A stretch of DNA of 37,424 nucleotides from contig JAICME010000011.1 of assembly GCA_025929425.1 (NCBI GenBank), positions 1 to 37,424 of the forward strand. The letters run 5' to 3'. A model generated the notes under the pieces. It saw only the letters and a program-made list of their open reading frames with translations. It was not told the origin of the DNA and did not search any database. Below, in pieces: positions 21,943 to 30,852 of the stretch. Source of the DNA: Thermoleophilia bacterium (lineage in GTDB: Bacteria > Actinomycetota > Thermoleophilia > Gaiellales > Gaiellaceae). The first letter of the stretch is position 1, and the number at the start of each line of letters is the position of its first letter. A program made the position numbers and the translations under genes.

Positions 21943-22833
21943 TCACGAAGCGCGGCGCAGCTGCTCGTCGAGCGGCACGAGCGGCAGCTGGAACGTCTCG
22001 ACGGCGGCGTTGGCATCGGTCACGACGTTGTCCCCGAGCTCGAGCATCGTCAGCTGGTCACGCGTCACGGGCGCGCCCGGCAGCCGCTCGGTCAACGCCG
22101 CCTGCAGGCGCATCGCGCCGAAGGGGACGTGCACGGACGGCCGGCGCACGCCGAGCACCCGCTTCAGCCGCTCCCAGAACTCGTTCCAGCTCACCGCCTC
22201 CGGACCGCCGAGATCGAAGGTGCGGTTCGCGGCGGCCGACTCGGTGAGTGCCCGGGCGTAGTACTCCGCGAGATCCTCGACCCAGATCGGCTGGAGCCGC
22301 TGCGTCCCCGGCCCGACGATCGGCGTGACTGGCGCCAGGCGCGCAAGCCGGATGAAGGTTGGGAGCACGCCTCCGTCGCGACCGAAGACGAAGCTCGGCC
22401 GGAAGATCACGTGCTCGAGGCCCGAATCCCGGACGGCGCGCTCCATCTCCCATTTCGCCGCGAAATACGGCACTGCGTCCTTCGTCCGCTCGTCGAGGCC
22501 GAGGGCGCTCGCGAGCACGAAGCGCCGCACGCCGGCCTCCTGCGCCGCCGCGACGACGTTCCGCGTCCCGTCCGCCATCACGCGCTCGAAGTCGGCCGGG
22601 GCACCCTTGATGATTGCGACGAGATGGATGACGGCGTCGACTCCCTCGCACGCTGTGCCGAGGGAGGCCGGATCCGTCACGTCTCCGGCGGCCAGGTCGA
22701 CGCCCCACGCGGTGAGCCGGCCCGCGTGCACAGGATCGCGCACGAGCGCCCGTACGGGCGTATCGCGCGTACGCAGCGCGTGCACGACGTGCGGGCCGAT
22801 GAAGCCCGTCCCGCCGGTGACGAGGACGGTCAC
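21943..22833 (-). CDS. Atypical SDR, NDUFA9/complex-I-associated-like NAD(P)-binding protein
   Basis: 296 residues. The N-terminal Rossmann motif [12 protein letters not shown] is followed by DVTDPASL and a substrate-binding half. The classical catalytic YxxxK is present only in modified form ([13 protein letters not shown]). The pattern [16 protein letters not shown] and the overall length match the atypical extended SDRs related to the mitochondrial complex I subunit NDUFA9. It may bind NADPH and act on quinone- or lipid-linked substrates, or serve a structural role. The GTG start overlaps the dcd stop (GTGA), so it is translated with dCTP deaminase. No functional link between the two is obvious. 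Confidence 0.85.
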   Translation of the reverse strand: MTVLVTGGTGFIGPHVVHALRTRDTPVRALVRDPVHAGRLTAWGVDLAAGDVTDPASLGTACEGVDAVIHLVAIIKGAPADFERVMADGTRNVVAAAQEAGVRRFVLASALGLDERTKDAVPYFAAKWEMERAVRDSGLEHVIFRPSFVFGRDGGVLPTFIRLARLAPVTPIVGPGTQRLQPIWVEDLAEYYARALTESAAANRTFDLGGPEAVSWNEFWERLKRVLGVRRPSVHVPFGAMRLQAALTERLPGAPVTRDQLTMLELGDNVVTDANAAVETFQLPLVPLDEQLRRAS

Positions 22834-23402
22834 GAGCCGTCCTCGAAGTTCTGCCAGTAGCGGCTCGCAGTAGGGCCGCGCTGGCCCTTGTACTTCGAGC
22901 CGATCGAGCTGGAGCCGTACGGCGTCGCCGCGGGCTCGGTCATCTGCATGAAGGAGATCTGCCCGATCTTCATGCCCGGATAGATCGTGATCGGCAGGTT
23001 CGCGACGTTCGAGAGCTCGAGCGTCACGTGCCCGTCCCAGCCCGGGTCGATGAAGCCTGCGGTCGAGTGGATGAGCAGGCCGAGCCGCCCGAGACTCGAC
23101 TTCCCCTCCAGGCGCGCCACGAGGTCGTCGGGCAGACGGATCCGCTCGAGCGTCGAGCCGAGCACGAACTCGCCGGGATGCAGCACGAAGGGATGCGAAT
23201 CGTCGACTTCCACGAGCTCGGTCAGCTCCGACTGCTCGACCTTGACGTCGATGTACGGGTAGCGATTGTTGTGGAAGACCCGAAAGAGCCGGTCGACGCG
23301 CACATCGACGCTCGACGGCTGTAGGAGCGCGTCGTCGTAGGGGTCGATCTCCATCCTCCCCTCGGCGAGCAGGCGGGCGATCGTCGCATCGGAAAGGACC
23401 AT
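22830..23402 (-). CDS. dcd: dCTP deaminase (dUMP-forming type likely)
   Basis: 190 residues, identical in length to the bifunctional dCTP deaminase/dUTPase of Mycobacterium tuberculosis, and very similar throughout. [41 protein letters not shown] holds the catalytic Glu-containing pocket and nucleotide contacts. [10 protein letters not shown] and the closing [16 protein letters not shown]-terminal lid are conserved. It converts dCTP to dUTP and probably on to dUMP for thymidylate synthesis. The start is ATG 23402; the frame is open upstream but the extension is not conserved. The bifunctional reading rests on similarity to the mycobacterial enzyme and is inference. Confidence 0.93.
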   Translation of the reverse strand: MVLSDATIARLLAEGRMEIDPYDDALLQPSSVDVRVDRLFRVFHNNRYPYIDVKVEQSELTELVEVDDSHPFVLHPGEFVLGSTLERIRLPDDLVARLEGKSSLGRLGLLIHSTAGFIDPGWDGHVTLELSNVANLPITIYPGMKIGQISFMQMTEPAATPYGSSSIGSKYKGQRGPTASRYWQNFEDGS

Positions 23403-23443
23403 CGGGTCGATTCTTACCGGGATTCCCCGTCGGGTGGAGTGGC

Positions 23444-23449
23444 TAATGT
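23444..23449 (+). promoter_or_regulatory. Leaderless -10 box of the aminotransferase gene
   Basis: TAATGT ends six bases before GTG 23456, the TANNNT leaderless layout. It lies in the 53-bp divergent gap shared with dcd. No -35 hexamer is evident. Confidence 0.55.
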
Positions 23450-23455
23450 GACCCT

Positions 23456-24778
23456 GTGGCCGTGACGCGCGCAATCGAGCTCCGCACGGAGATTCCGGGC
23501 CCACGCTCCCGTGAGATCACGAAGCGGAAGGAACGGGTCGTCGCCGATCCGCTCGGCCTCTACCTGCCGATCGTGATCGCGGAGGGCAGCGGCGCAGTCG
23601 TCACGGACGTCGACGACAACAGCTTCGTCGACTTCACCGGAGGCGTCGGCTGTCTCAACGTCGGCCACGCGCACCCGCGCGTCGTGGCCGCCGTGCAGGA
23701 GCAAGCCGCACGGTTCCTCCACACCGACTTCACCATCGTCCCGTACGAGATCTACGTCGAATACGCTGAGCGGCTGACCGCGATCGCGCCGTTCTCCGGG
23801 CCCGCGAAGGCGGCGTTCTTCAACGCCGGCACCGAAGCGGTCGAGAACGCCGTCAAGTTCGCGCGTGGCTACACGCGCCGGCCGGCGGTGATCGCGTTCG
23901 AAGGCGCGTTCCACGGTCGCACGCTCCTCTCGCTCACGCTCACGTCGAAGACGCATCCGTACAAGGCCGGTCTCGGCCCGTTCGCGCCGGAGATCTACCG
24001 CATCCCGTTCCCGAACGAATACCGCGGGATCACGGCGCTCGATTCGTTGCAGGCGATGGAACGCGCGCTCTCGAGCCAGGTCGCGGCCGAGACCGTCGCC
24101 GCCGTCGTCGTCGAACCCGTGCAGGGAGAGGGTGGGTTCATCCCGGCGCCGCCGGTGTTCATGGAGGGGCTGCGGGCGATCTGCGACCGCGAGGGGATCA
24201 TCCTCGTCGTCGACGAAGTGCAGACCGGTTTCGGGCGCACCGGCCGCATGTTCGGCATCGATCACTACGGCGTCGAGCCGGATCTGATCACGGTGGCGAA
24301 GTCGATGGCCGCCGGACTTCCGCTCTCCGGCGTCGTCGGCAAGGCGGAGATCATGGACTCGCTGTGGGACAACGCAGTCGGCGGCACGTACGTCGGCAAC
24401 CCGGTCGCCCTTGCAGCGGCTGTCGCCGTGCTCGACGTCTTCGAGGAGGAGGGTCTCGTCGAGCGCTCGCAGCGGATCGGCGAGACGATCCGGACGCGCA
24501 TGCTCGCCTGGCAGGAACGCTTCGAGGCGATCGGCGACGTCCGCGGAGTCGGTGCGATGCTCGCGGTCGAGTACGTCGAGGATCGCGCGACGAAGGAGCC
24601 TGCGCCGGGGATCGCCTCACGGGTCGCCGAAGAGGCTGCGCTCCGGGGGTTGCTGCTGCTCAAGGCAGGCGTCCACTCCAACTGCAACCGCGTCCTCTGC
24701 CCGCTCGTGATCACGGATGCCGAGCTCGAGGAAGGGCTCGCGGCGTGGGAGGAGGCGCTGGAAGCGGTCTTTGCGTAG
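23456..24778 (+). CDS. gabT: Class III aminotransferase, 4-aminobutyrate aminotransferase-like
   Basis: 440 residues, full length for GabT. The PLP lysine is Lys282 in [35 protein letters not shown] binds the cofactor phosphate, [13 protein letters not shown] and [15 protein letters not shown] (Asp pairing with the PLP nitrogen) are conserved, and [13 protein letters not shown] follows. It should transfer the amino group of 4-aminobutyrate, or a related omega-amino acid, to 2-oxoglutarate. No succinate-semialdehyde dehydrogenase is adjacent, so the substrate is less certain than the fold. The GTG start is probably leaderless. The next gene starts 30 bp downstream and is unrelated in function. 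Confidence 0.88.
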   Translation: MAVTRAIELRTEIPGPRSREITKRKERVVADPLGLYLPIVIAEGSGAVVTDVDDNSFVDFTGGVGCLNVGHAHPRVVAAVQEQAARFLHTDFTIVPYEIYVEYAERLTAIAPFSGPAKAAFFNAGTEAVENAVKFARGYTRRPAVIAFEGAFHGRTLLSLTLTSKTHPYKAGLGPFAPEIYRIPFPNEYRGITALDSLQAMERALSSQVAAETVAAVVVEPVQGEGGFIPAPPVFMEGLRAICDREGIILVVDEVQTGFGRTGRMFGIDHYGVEPDLITVAKSMAAGLPLSGVVGKAEIMDSLWDNAVGGTYVGNPVALAAAVAVLDVFEEEGLVERSQRIGETIRTRMLAWQERFEAIGDVRGVGAMLAVEYVEDRATKEPAPGIASRVAEEAALRGLLLLKAGVHSNCNRVLCPLVITDAELEEGLAAWEEALEAVFA

Positions 24779-24808
24779 CCGCGTCCCGCGCTCGCGCGTT
24801 CCAGCGTT

Positions 24809-26311
24809 GTGCCGGGCTCCAGGTCCTCAACCCGTGCCGTGTCTCGACCACCGCAGCCCGGCGATCTGATCGCCGACCGCTACGAGCTCGAGGAGCTCGT
24901 GGGCAGCGGCGGAATGTCGGACGTCTTCCGCGCCCGCGACAACCAGCTCGACCGGCGCGTCGCGATCAAGATCCTTCACGAGCGCTACGCGGCCGACCCG
25001 GAATACCTCACGCGCTTTCGCACCGAGGCTCGCTCGGTCGCGCGCCTTTCGCATCCCAACATCGTCACGGTCATCGACCGCGGCGACGATGCCGGACGGC
25101 AGTACATCGTCTTCGAGCACGTCGACGGCGAGAACCTCAAGGAGCTCGTCCGGCGCGCCGGCCGGCTGCCGGTGCGGAGGGCGATCGAGCTTGCGCTCGC
25201 GGTCGCCGACGGGCTGGCGTTCGCGCACCAGGAGGGTCTGGTGCATCGCGACGTCAAGCCGCAGAACGTTCTCCTCAACCGCGAAGGCGAGGTCAAGGTC
25301 ACCGATTTCGGGATCGCGCGCTCGCTCGAGGTCGAGCACGGCGTGACGCAGACCGGGACTGTGATCGGCACGGGCGAGTACCTGGCTCCGGAGCAGGCGA
25401 GCGGCCGGCCGATCTCCCCGGCCACCGACGTCTACTCGCTCGGGGTCGTGCTCTGGGAGATGCTCGCGGGCGAGGTGCCGTTCAGCGGCGAGAACTTCGT
25501 CGCGGTCGCTCTGCGGCACGTGAACGAGCCGGTGCCGAGCCTGCGCGAGGTTCGGCCGGATGTCTCGCCGAGGCTCGCCGCCGCCGTCGAGCGCGCGCTT
25601 GCGAAGGATCCCGCGCACCGCTATCCGTCGATGGCCGCGCTTGCCAAGGAGCTGCGGGCCTGTCTGGTTGAAGGGGAGGAGGCTGTCGGAGAGGACGCTG
25701 CGCTGACGCTCATCACTCCGCCCGTCCCGGCTCCCGCGCGTGTCCGCCGGCGAAGGTCACGCCGGCGCCCGCTCGGTCACGCGTTGCTCGCCCTGGCAGC
25801 GGGCGGCGCAGCGCTTGCTGCAGTTCTGCTGTTCACCGGCTCGGGTCATCACAAGGGTGGGCCGGGCGGTGGAGGTGGCGGCCCGTCGGGCTCGCCTGTA
25901 CAGCTGCACGCCGTCGGCGACACGTACTCCGCTCCGGGTCACCCGGACTCGCACGCCGACACAGCCGCGAAGGCGACGGACGGGTCCGCGTCGACCCCGT
26001 GGATCACGCAGTCGTACGGCAGCCAGGCGTTCGGCGGGCTTCTGACGGGCCTGGGGCTCGTCCTGGATGCGGGCAGCTCCGTCAAGGTCGCGAGCCTGAC
26101 CGTGACGACGCCGACGCCCGGCTTCGTGGCCGAGATCCAGGCCGGCGACTCGTCGTCCGGCCCCTTCACGGCCGACTCGGCCCCGCAAACGGTGAACGCC
26201 AAGACGACGTTCACGCTGAACGGCGCAACGGCGCAGTACTACGTCGTCTGGATCACGCAGCTCCCGCCGGGTCTGCGCGCGGAAATCACCGAAGTCACTG
26301 CGACGTCTTAG
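24809..26311 (+). CDS. Ser/Thr protein kinase with extracellular discoidin-like domain
   Basis: 500 residues. A Hanks-type kinase domain covers about residues 25-290, with GSGGMSDVF (P-loop), AIKIL (ATP Lys), VHRDVKPQNVLL (catalytic Asp) and TDFGIARS. A basic juxtamembrane stretch precedes one transmembrane helix near residues 325-345. A Gly-rich linker and an outer domain of about 150 residues follow. That domain has DSHADTAAKATDGSASTPW and LVLDAGSSVKVASLTVTT, the pattern of F5/8-type-C/discoidin-like domains also attached to mycobacterial MviN and some kinases. It likely senses a wall or glycan ligand. GTG 24809 is used; GTG 24839 is an alternative. The gene converges on ddl of the PknB operon, overlapping by four bases. 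Confidence 0.9.
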   Translation: MPGSRSSTRAVSRPPQPGDLIADRYELEELVGSGGMSDVFRARDNQLDRRVAIKILHERYAADPEYLTRFRTEARSVARLSHPNIVTVIDRGDDAGRQYIVFEHVDGENLKELVRRAGRLPVRRAIELALAVADGLAFAHQEGLVHRDVKPQNVLLNREGEVKVTDFGIARSLEVEHGVTQTGTVIGTGEYLAPEQASGRPISPATDVYSLGVVLWEMLAGEVPFSGENFVAVALRHVNEPVPSLREVRPDVSPRLAAAVERALAKDPAHRYPSMAALAKELRACLVEGEEAVGEDAALTLITPPVPAPARVRRRRSRRRPLGHALLALAAGGAALAAVLLFTGSGHHKGGPGGGGGGPSGSPVQLHAVGDTYSAPGHPDSHADTAAKATDGSASTPWITQSYGSQAFGGLLTGLGLVLDAGSSVKVASLTVTTPTPGFVAEIQAGDSSSGPFTADSAPQTVNAKTTFTLNGATAQYYVVWITQLPPGLRAEITEVTATS

Positions 26312-27348
26312 TAGACGAGCTTCGAGCGGCGCTCGTGCCGCTCGAGGGCGAGCTCGATCAGGCGGTCGAGTGCGTCCTCGTAGCTCAGGCCGGACGCCTC
26401 GAACAGGCGGGCCCAGACGCTCGTCGCCGTGAAGCCGGGCATCGTGTTGAGCTCGTTGAGCACGACCTCGCCGTCCGAGTCGCGCACGAAGAAGTCGACG
26501 CGCGCGAGCCCTTCGCACTTGCTCACGACGAACGACTCGACGGCGCGTCGCTGGAGCAGCTCGATCGTCTCCTGCGACAGGTTCGGCGGCGGGACGATCA
26601 GCTCCATTCCGCCGTCGTCGTATTTCGAGGCGAAGTCGTACCACTCATGCCCGAGCGTGTCGATCTGGCCCGGGAGCGAGGCGATGGGCCGCGGCACGCG
26701 GTTGCCCAGGACGCCGACCTCCACTTCAGTTCCCTCCACGAACTCTTCGACGAGCACTTCTTCGTCGTGCCGGAAGGCGAGCTCGACCGCCGGCGCCAGC
26801 TCCTCCTCCGAGTGCACCTTCGTGATCCCGACGGAAGAACCGAGCGATGCCGGCTTCACGAACACCGGATAGCCGAACGGATTCTCGATCGCATCGCCCA
26901 GCCGGATCGAGTGGTGGGCCGCGACCGGGATCCCGCTGTCGCGCATCACCTTCTTGAACAGATCCTTGTCCATCGCGAGCGCCGATGCCGCGACCCCCGC
27001 ACCGACATAGGGGATGTCCGCGAGCTCGAGCAGTCCCTGCACGGTGCCGTCCTCGCCGAAGGGGCCGTGGAGGATCGGCAGGACGACGTCGACGGCGCCG
27101 ATCGCCTCGAGCGTTCCGGACCTGGCCGGAACGGGCAGCGTCTCGGCGGGGCCGCGGCCGAGCTCGCGCGGCGGATCGCCGGCTTCGAGCGCCCAGCGCC
27201 CGTCGCGGCCGATCGCCACCTCCGTCAGCTCGTAGCGCTCCGGGTCGAGCGCTCCGGCGACCGAGCGCGCCGAGGCCAGGGAGATGTCGTGCTCGCTCGA
27301 CCGGCCTCCCGCGAGAACGGCCACCCGCAGGCGCCGGGCGGGGTTCAC
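26308..27348 (-). CDS. ddl: D-alanine--D-alanine ligase
   Basis: 346 residues from GTG 27348, which overlaps the pknB stop as GTGA. The open frame runs far upstream, but only inside pknB. It makes the D-Ala-D-Ala dipeptide for peptidoglycan precursors. VAVLAGGRSSEHDISLASA is the N-terminal substrate loop with its Glu. Also present are LHGPFGEDGTVQG, the ATP-grasp segment KPASLGSSVGI and the metal-binding NELNTMPGFT. The SKY motif in the omega loop keeps the Tyr linked to D-Ala rather than D-lactate use. Its place as the last gene of a PASTA-kinase operon ties precursor supply to wall signalling. Ddl phosphorylation by a PASTA kinase has been described in Staphylococcus aureus. Confidence 0.94.
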   Translation of the reverse strand: MNPARRLRVAVLAGGRSSEHDISLASARSVAGALDPERYELTEVAIGRDGRWALEAGDPPRELGRGPAETLPVPARSGTLEAIGAVDVVLPILHGPFGEDGTVQGLLELADIPYVGAGVAASALAMDKDLFKKVMRDSGIPVAAHHSIRLGDAIENPFGYPVFVKPASLGSSVGITKVHSEEELAPAVELAFRHDEEVLVEEFVEGTEVEVGVLGNRVPRPIASLPGQIDTLGHEWYDFASKYDDGGMELIVPPPNLSQETIELLQRRAVESFVVSKCEGLARVDFFVRDSDGEVVLNELNTMPGFTATSVWARLFEASGLSYEDALDRLIELALERHERRSKLVY

Positions 27349-29297
27349 CCGGTGGTGGTCGTGGTGGTGGTGGTGGTGGACGTCGTCGGTGGCCCCGGCG
27401 AGAACTGGCCGACCTCGATCGTCACCGTCGAGCCCTTCGTCGCCGAGGTGCCGCCGTCCGGGTTCTGCGACTGGACGATGCCGTCCTGATCCGCGGAGCT
27501 CACCGAGACGGGCTGCTGGCTGACGATGAATCCCGCCGCCTGGAGCGCGGTCACCGCCTGCTGCGCCGTCTCGCCGACGACGGTCGGCACCGACACCTGG
27601 GGTGGCCCGTTCGAGACCTGGAGATCGACGGTCGAGCCCTTGGTCGCCCTGGTGCCCGGCGCCGGATTCTGGTGGATGACCTGATTCTGCGGCGCGTCGC
27701 TCGGCACGATGGTCGGGTTCGGGTTCAGGCCGGCGGTGCGAAGCGCGCTGATCGCCTGCGCGAGGCTGTCGCCGACCACGTTCGGGACGGTCGCCGGAGC
27801 CGGTCCGCTGGCCACGTTGACGCGCACCGTCGACCCCTTCGGTGCTGCCGTGCCCGCGGGCGGATCGGTCGCGGTCACGATCCCCTTCGTCTTGCCGCCG
27901 GGGACGAAGTGCTCCTCGGGTTTGAAGCCGAGGTCGCTCAGCTCCTGTTGGGCGTCCGACCACGTCTTCCCCTTCACGGTCGGGACGGTCACTTTCGGCG
28001 GGCCGGTGGAGACGAAGATCGTGACGGTGCCTCCCTTGTCCACCTTCGAGCCGGGGTCAGGATTCTGCTTGAAGACGATGCCCTTCTTGTACTTCTCGCT
28101 TGGCCCCTTCTTCACCAACGGGACGAGGTGCGCCGCGCGGATCTGCTGCTCGGCCTGGGCCTGCTTCTCGTTGATGTAGAGCGCGACCGGCTCCTTCACC
28201 TTGGAGCCGGAGAGCTCGTGCCAGACGAAGAAGCCCGCGATCGCCGCCGCGATGACGAATACCGCCGCGAGCAGCCAGGGCCAGAGCGGCCGCTCCGGCC
28301 CGCCGGGCTCTGTGTACTCCTCTTCTGTGACGACCGGCGGCGGAGGCACTGCGCGGGGAGGCGCGCTGGGCGGCGGCGCGATCATCGTGGCGGAGGTCGA
28401 ATCCGCTGCCACAGCCGCCGGGACGGGGATGATCTGTGTCGCCGCCGTGGCGGCCGAGACCGGGGCGCCACGCGCGACCCGCTCGAGATCCGCCTCCATC
28501 TCGTCGGCGCTCTGGTAGCGGTCGTTCGGATCCTTCGCGAGCGCCCGCAGCACGACCTTGTCGAGCTCGGGCGGGACGTCGGGCCGCAGCTTCGACGGCG
28601 GCTTCGGCGCGTTCGAGAGGTGCTTCATCGCGATCTCGACCGGCGTCTCGCCGTCGAACGGCGTCTTCCCGGTCAGGAGCTCGTAGAGGACGACACCGAG
28701 CGAGTAGAGGTCGGAGCGCGGGTCGACTTCGCCGCCGCGCGCCTGCTCGGGGGAGAGGTACTGGGCCGTGCCGACGATCGAGCCCGTCTCGGTCATCTGG
28801 CTCGTGCCGGCGCGCGCGATGCCGAAGTCCGTGACTTTCACGCGCCCCTCGGCGTCGACGAGGACGTTGTGCGGCTTGATGTCCCGGTGGACGATGCCGT
28901 GCCGGTGCGCGAAGCGGAGCGCCGAGAGGATCTGGCGCGCGTACTCGATCGCGACGTTGATCGGCGCGGCGCCTCGGCTGACGACGAGCTCCTTCAGCGT
29001 CCGGCCGTCGAGGAACTCCATCGCGATGTAGTAGGTGTCCTCCGCCTCGCCGCGGTCGTAGATCGAGACGATGTTCGGGTGGTTCAGCGCTGCCGCGTTC
29101 TTCGCCTCGCGGCGGAAGCGCTCGATGAACTGGTCGTCGTTCGCGTGGCGGCCGTTGAGGATCTTGATCGCGACGCGGCGCCCGAGCTCCTGGTCTTCGG
29201 CGAGGTAGACGTCGGCCATCCCGCCGGCGCCGAGCTTGCGCTGGATGCGGTAGCGCCCGTCGAAAAGCGTGTCGATGAGGGAGTCGCTTACCGCCAC
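27345..29297 (-). CDS. pknB: PknB-type Ser/Thr kinase with four PASTA domains
   Basis: 650 residues. The kinase domain (about 15-280) has GAGGMADVY, AIKIL, VHRDIKPHNVLV and TDFGIARAG, with activation-loop Thr residues in TSQMTETGSIVGT. A Pro/Ala-rich linker leads to one transmembrane helix (WPWLLAAVFVIAAAIAGFFVW, near 350). Four PASTA domains follow, each ending in a V.V..GP-type boundary. They bind muropeptides or lipid II and control the kinase. The protein closes with about ten Thr in a row, encoded by an ACC tract. GTG 29297 is the start; the gap to the upstream PBP gene is 67 bp and holds an inverted repeat. Expected targets are the FHA proteins and division proteins of this operon. Identification is firm. 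Confidence 0.95.
   Translation of the reverse strand: MAVSDSLIDTLFDGRYRIQRKLGAGGMADVYLAEDQELGRRVAIKILNGRHANDDQFIERFRREAKNAAALNHPNIVSIYDRGEAEDTYYIAMEFLDGRTLKELVVSRGAAPINVAIEYARQILSALRFAHRHGIVHRDIKPHNVLVDAEGRVKVTDFGIARAGTSQMTETGSIVGTAQYLSPEQARGGEVDPRSDLYSLGVVLYELLTGKTPFDGETPVEIAMKHLSNAPKPPSKLRPDVPPELDKVVLRALAKDPNDRYQSADEMEADLERVARGAPVSAATAATQIIPVPAAVAADSTSATMIAPPPSAPPRAVPPPPVVTEEEYTEPGGPERPLWPWLLAAVFVIAAAIAGFFVWHELSGSKVKEPVALYINEKQAQAEQQIRAAHLVPLVKKGPSEKYKKGIVFKQNPDPGSKVDKGGTVTIFVSTGPPKVTVPTVKGKTWSDAQQELSDLGFKPEEHFVPGGKTKGIVTATDPPAGTAAPKGSTVRVNVASGPAPATVPNVVGDSLAQAISALRTAGLNPNPTIVPSDAPQNQVIHQNPAPGTRATKGSTVDLQVSNGPPQVSVPTVVGETAQQAVTALQAAGFIVSQQPVSVSSADQDGIVQSQNPDGGTSATKGSTVTIEVGQFSPGPPTTSTTTTTTTTTG
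27351..27379 (+). repeat. GGT trinucleotide tract encoding the poly-Thr tail of PknB
   Basis: A nearly pure run of GGT units interrupted once by CGT. On the minus strand it encodes the terminal Thr run of PknB immediately before the GTGA junction with ddl. The unit is three bases, so slippage would change tail length without shifting the frame. Confidence 0.7.
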
Positions 29298-29334
29298 GGC
29301 AGGCTAAAGGGTAGAGACACGGCCACGAACCCAG

Positions 29335-29361
29335 TGATTTCGGCGGCCCGGAGGGAAATCA
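29335..29361 (-). promoter_or_regulatory. Inverted repeat in the gap before pknB
   Basis: TGATTTC (29335-29341) and GAAATCA (29355-29361) are perfect complements around a 13-base GC-rich centre. It lies just after the PBP stop and 38 bases before the pknB start. It could be an operator, an attenuator or an RNA processing hairpin. No U tract follows on the minus strand, so it is not a standard terminator. Confidence 0.45.
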
Positions 29362-29364
29362 TCG

Positions 29365-30852
29365 TCACGTTCCGAGGAGCTTTTCGAGGATCGCCTTTGC
29401 GATCGGGGCCGAGACGGAGGCGCCGAAGCCGTTCGGCTGCTTCTCGACGACGACCGCGACGACGAAACGCGGGTTGTTCGCCGGAGCGAAGCAGACGAAC
29501 CAGGCGTCGTAGACGCTGCCGAGCCCGAGCTCGGCAGTTCCGGTCTTGCCGGCGACGTCGAGGTTGGGAGGGAACCCGACGGTCGCGGCCGTCCCGCCCT
29601 GGACGACGAGCTGCATCATCTGGTTGAGCTCGGCCGCGGTCTGCGGCTTGATCACGCGCCCGAGCATCTGGGGGGAGGTCTTCGCAACGGTCGAGCCGTC
29701 GGCCGCGACGATCTTCTGCACGAGATACGGCTTCGGCTGCATTCCCTTGTCCGCGATCGTTGCCGCCACGAGCGCCATCTGCAGCGGCGTTGCGAGCATG
29801 TTGAACTGGCCGAACGCGAGGCGGCCGGAATCGATCGCGAAGTTGTTCTTGGGAGTCCAGAGCTTCCCGTTCTTGTACAGACCGGAGGCCTGGCTCGCGC
29901 TCGGCGGCAGGTCGAGCGGCGGCAGCGAGTAGAAGCCGAACCGCTTCGCGTACTCGAGGATCTTCTCGCCCCCGATGTGCTTGCCGACGTTGCAGAAGAC
30001 CGAGTTGATCGAGTGCTCGAAGCCCTGCGCGAGCGTGACGTTGCCGAACGCCTCCGGCCCGTTCTGATCCGGGTTGCCCGCGTTCGAGACGTGCTGGCCG
30101 TACTCGATGCAATAGCCGGGGTCGTTGAAAATCGAGCTCGGCGTGTAGGCACCCGAGTCGAGAGCGGCGGCGGCGGTGACCATCTTGAAGGTCGAGCCCG
30201 GCGGATAGAGGCCGGCAGTCGCGTTGTTCACGAGCGCCGACGAATCGCCGCAGCTCCCCTTGATCTTGAGCACCTTCGCGTAGCCCTTCGGCTGCTCGAT
30301 CAGGTTGGCGTCGTAGGTCGGCGATGACGCCATCGCCAGAACCGCTCCCGTCTTCGCGTCGAGCGCCACGACGGCTCCGCAGCGCCCCGCGAGCTGCTGC
30401 AGCGCGAGCGCCTGCACGGCCGGTCGCAGCGTGAGGATCACGTTGTCGCCGTGCACCGTCTGGTTGCCGAGCCTGTGGAGCTCCTCCTTGAACGTGTTGG
30501 TGAGGTTCGTGTTCGCGCCTGTCAGGTAGTCGTCGAGCGACTGCTCGAGGCCCGTCGACGTGCCCGCCTCGGTCGCGTAGCCGATCACCTGCGGCGCGAG
30601 AGACCCCGAGGGATAGCGTCGCGTGAAGATCGTCAGGCCGTGCTTGCGGTGCTTCACGTTTGCCGCGAGCACCCTGCCTCCCGCGAGGATCTTGCCCCGG
30701 TCGACCGTGAGTCGTGTGATGAGCTGGATCGAGTTGTCCTGCCGGTCCGCGAGGTCGCCGACGGCCCACGTCTGCCAGTACGTCGTGGAGACGATCAGCG
30801 CGGCGAGCAGGACGAGCGCCGCGACCGAGACGTGCAGGAGCTGCTTGTTCAC
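29365..30852 (-). CDS. pbpA: Penicillin-binding protein (class B transpeptidase, PbpA-like)
   Basis: 495 residues from GTG 30852, which overlaps the ftsW stop (GTGA). One N-terminal membrane helix (about 8-28) is followed by a short dimerisation domain and a transpeptidase domain. The active-site Ser220 is in STFK, the SxN motif is in HSINSVF, and Lys436 starts KTGTAE. It cross-links peptidoglycan together with the adjacent FtsW/RodA polymerase. Five Cys lie in the outer domain (GRCGA, GSCGD, GYCIE, VFCNV and FVCFAP), an unusual number that could allow disulfides. A longer open frame extends upstream within ftsW and is not real. The order FtsW-PBP-PknB is typical of Actinobacteria. Confidence 0.94.
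   Translation of the reverse strand: MNKQLLHVSVAALVLLAALIVSTTYWQTWAVGDLADRQDNSIQLITRLTVDRGKILAGGRVLAANVKHRKHGLTIFTRRYPSGSLAPQVIGYATEAGTSTGLEQSLDDYLTGANTNLTNTFKEELHRLGNQTVHGDNVILTLRPAVQALALQQLAGRCGAVVALDAKTGAVLAMASSPTYDANLIEQPKGYAKVLKIKGSCGDSSALVNNATAGLYPPGSTFKMVTAAAALDSGAYTPSSIFNDPGYCIEYGQHVSNAGNPDQNGPEAFGNVTLAQGFEHSINSVFCNVGKHIGGEKILEYAKRFGFYSLPPLDLPPSASQASGLYKNGKLWTPKNNFAIDSGRLAFGQFNMLATPLQMALVAATIADKGMQPKPYLVQKIVAADGSTVAKTSPQMLGRVIKPQTAAELNQMMQLVVQGGTAATVGFPPNLDVAGKTGTAELGLGSVYDAWFVCFAPANNPRFVVAVVVEKQPNGFGASVSAPIAKAILEKLLGT

Noticed and set aside
26308-27963. Longer ddl with a 200-residue N-terminal extension
   Set aside because: The extension is pknB read in another frame; GTG 27348 with the GTGA overlap gives the family length.
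26985-29627. Open frame of 880 codons on the plus strand opposite pknB and ddl
   Set aside because: No motif, strong Arg/Asp/Val bias; antisense to well-recognised genes.
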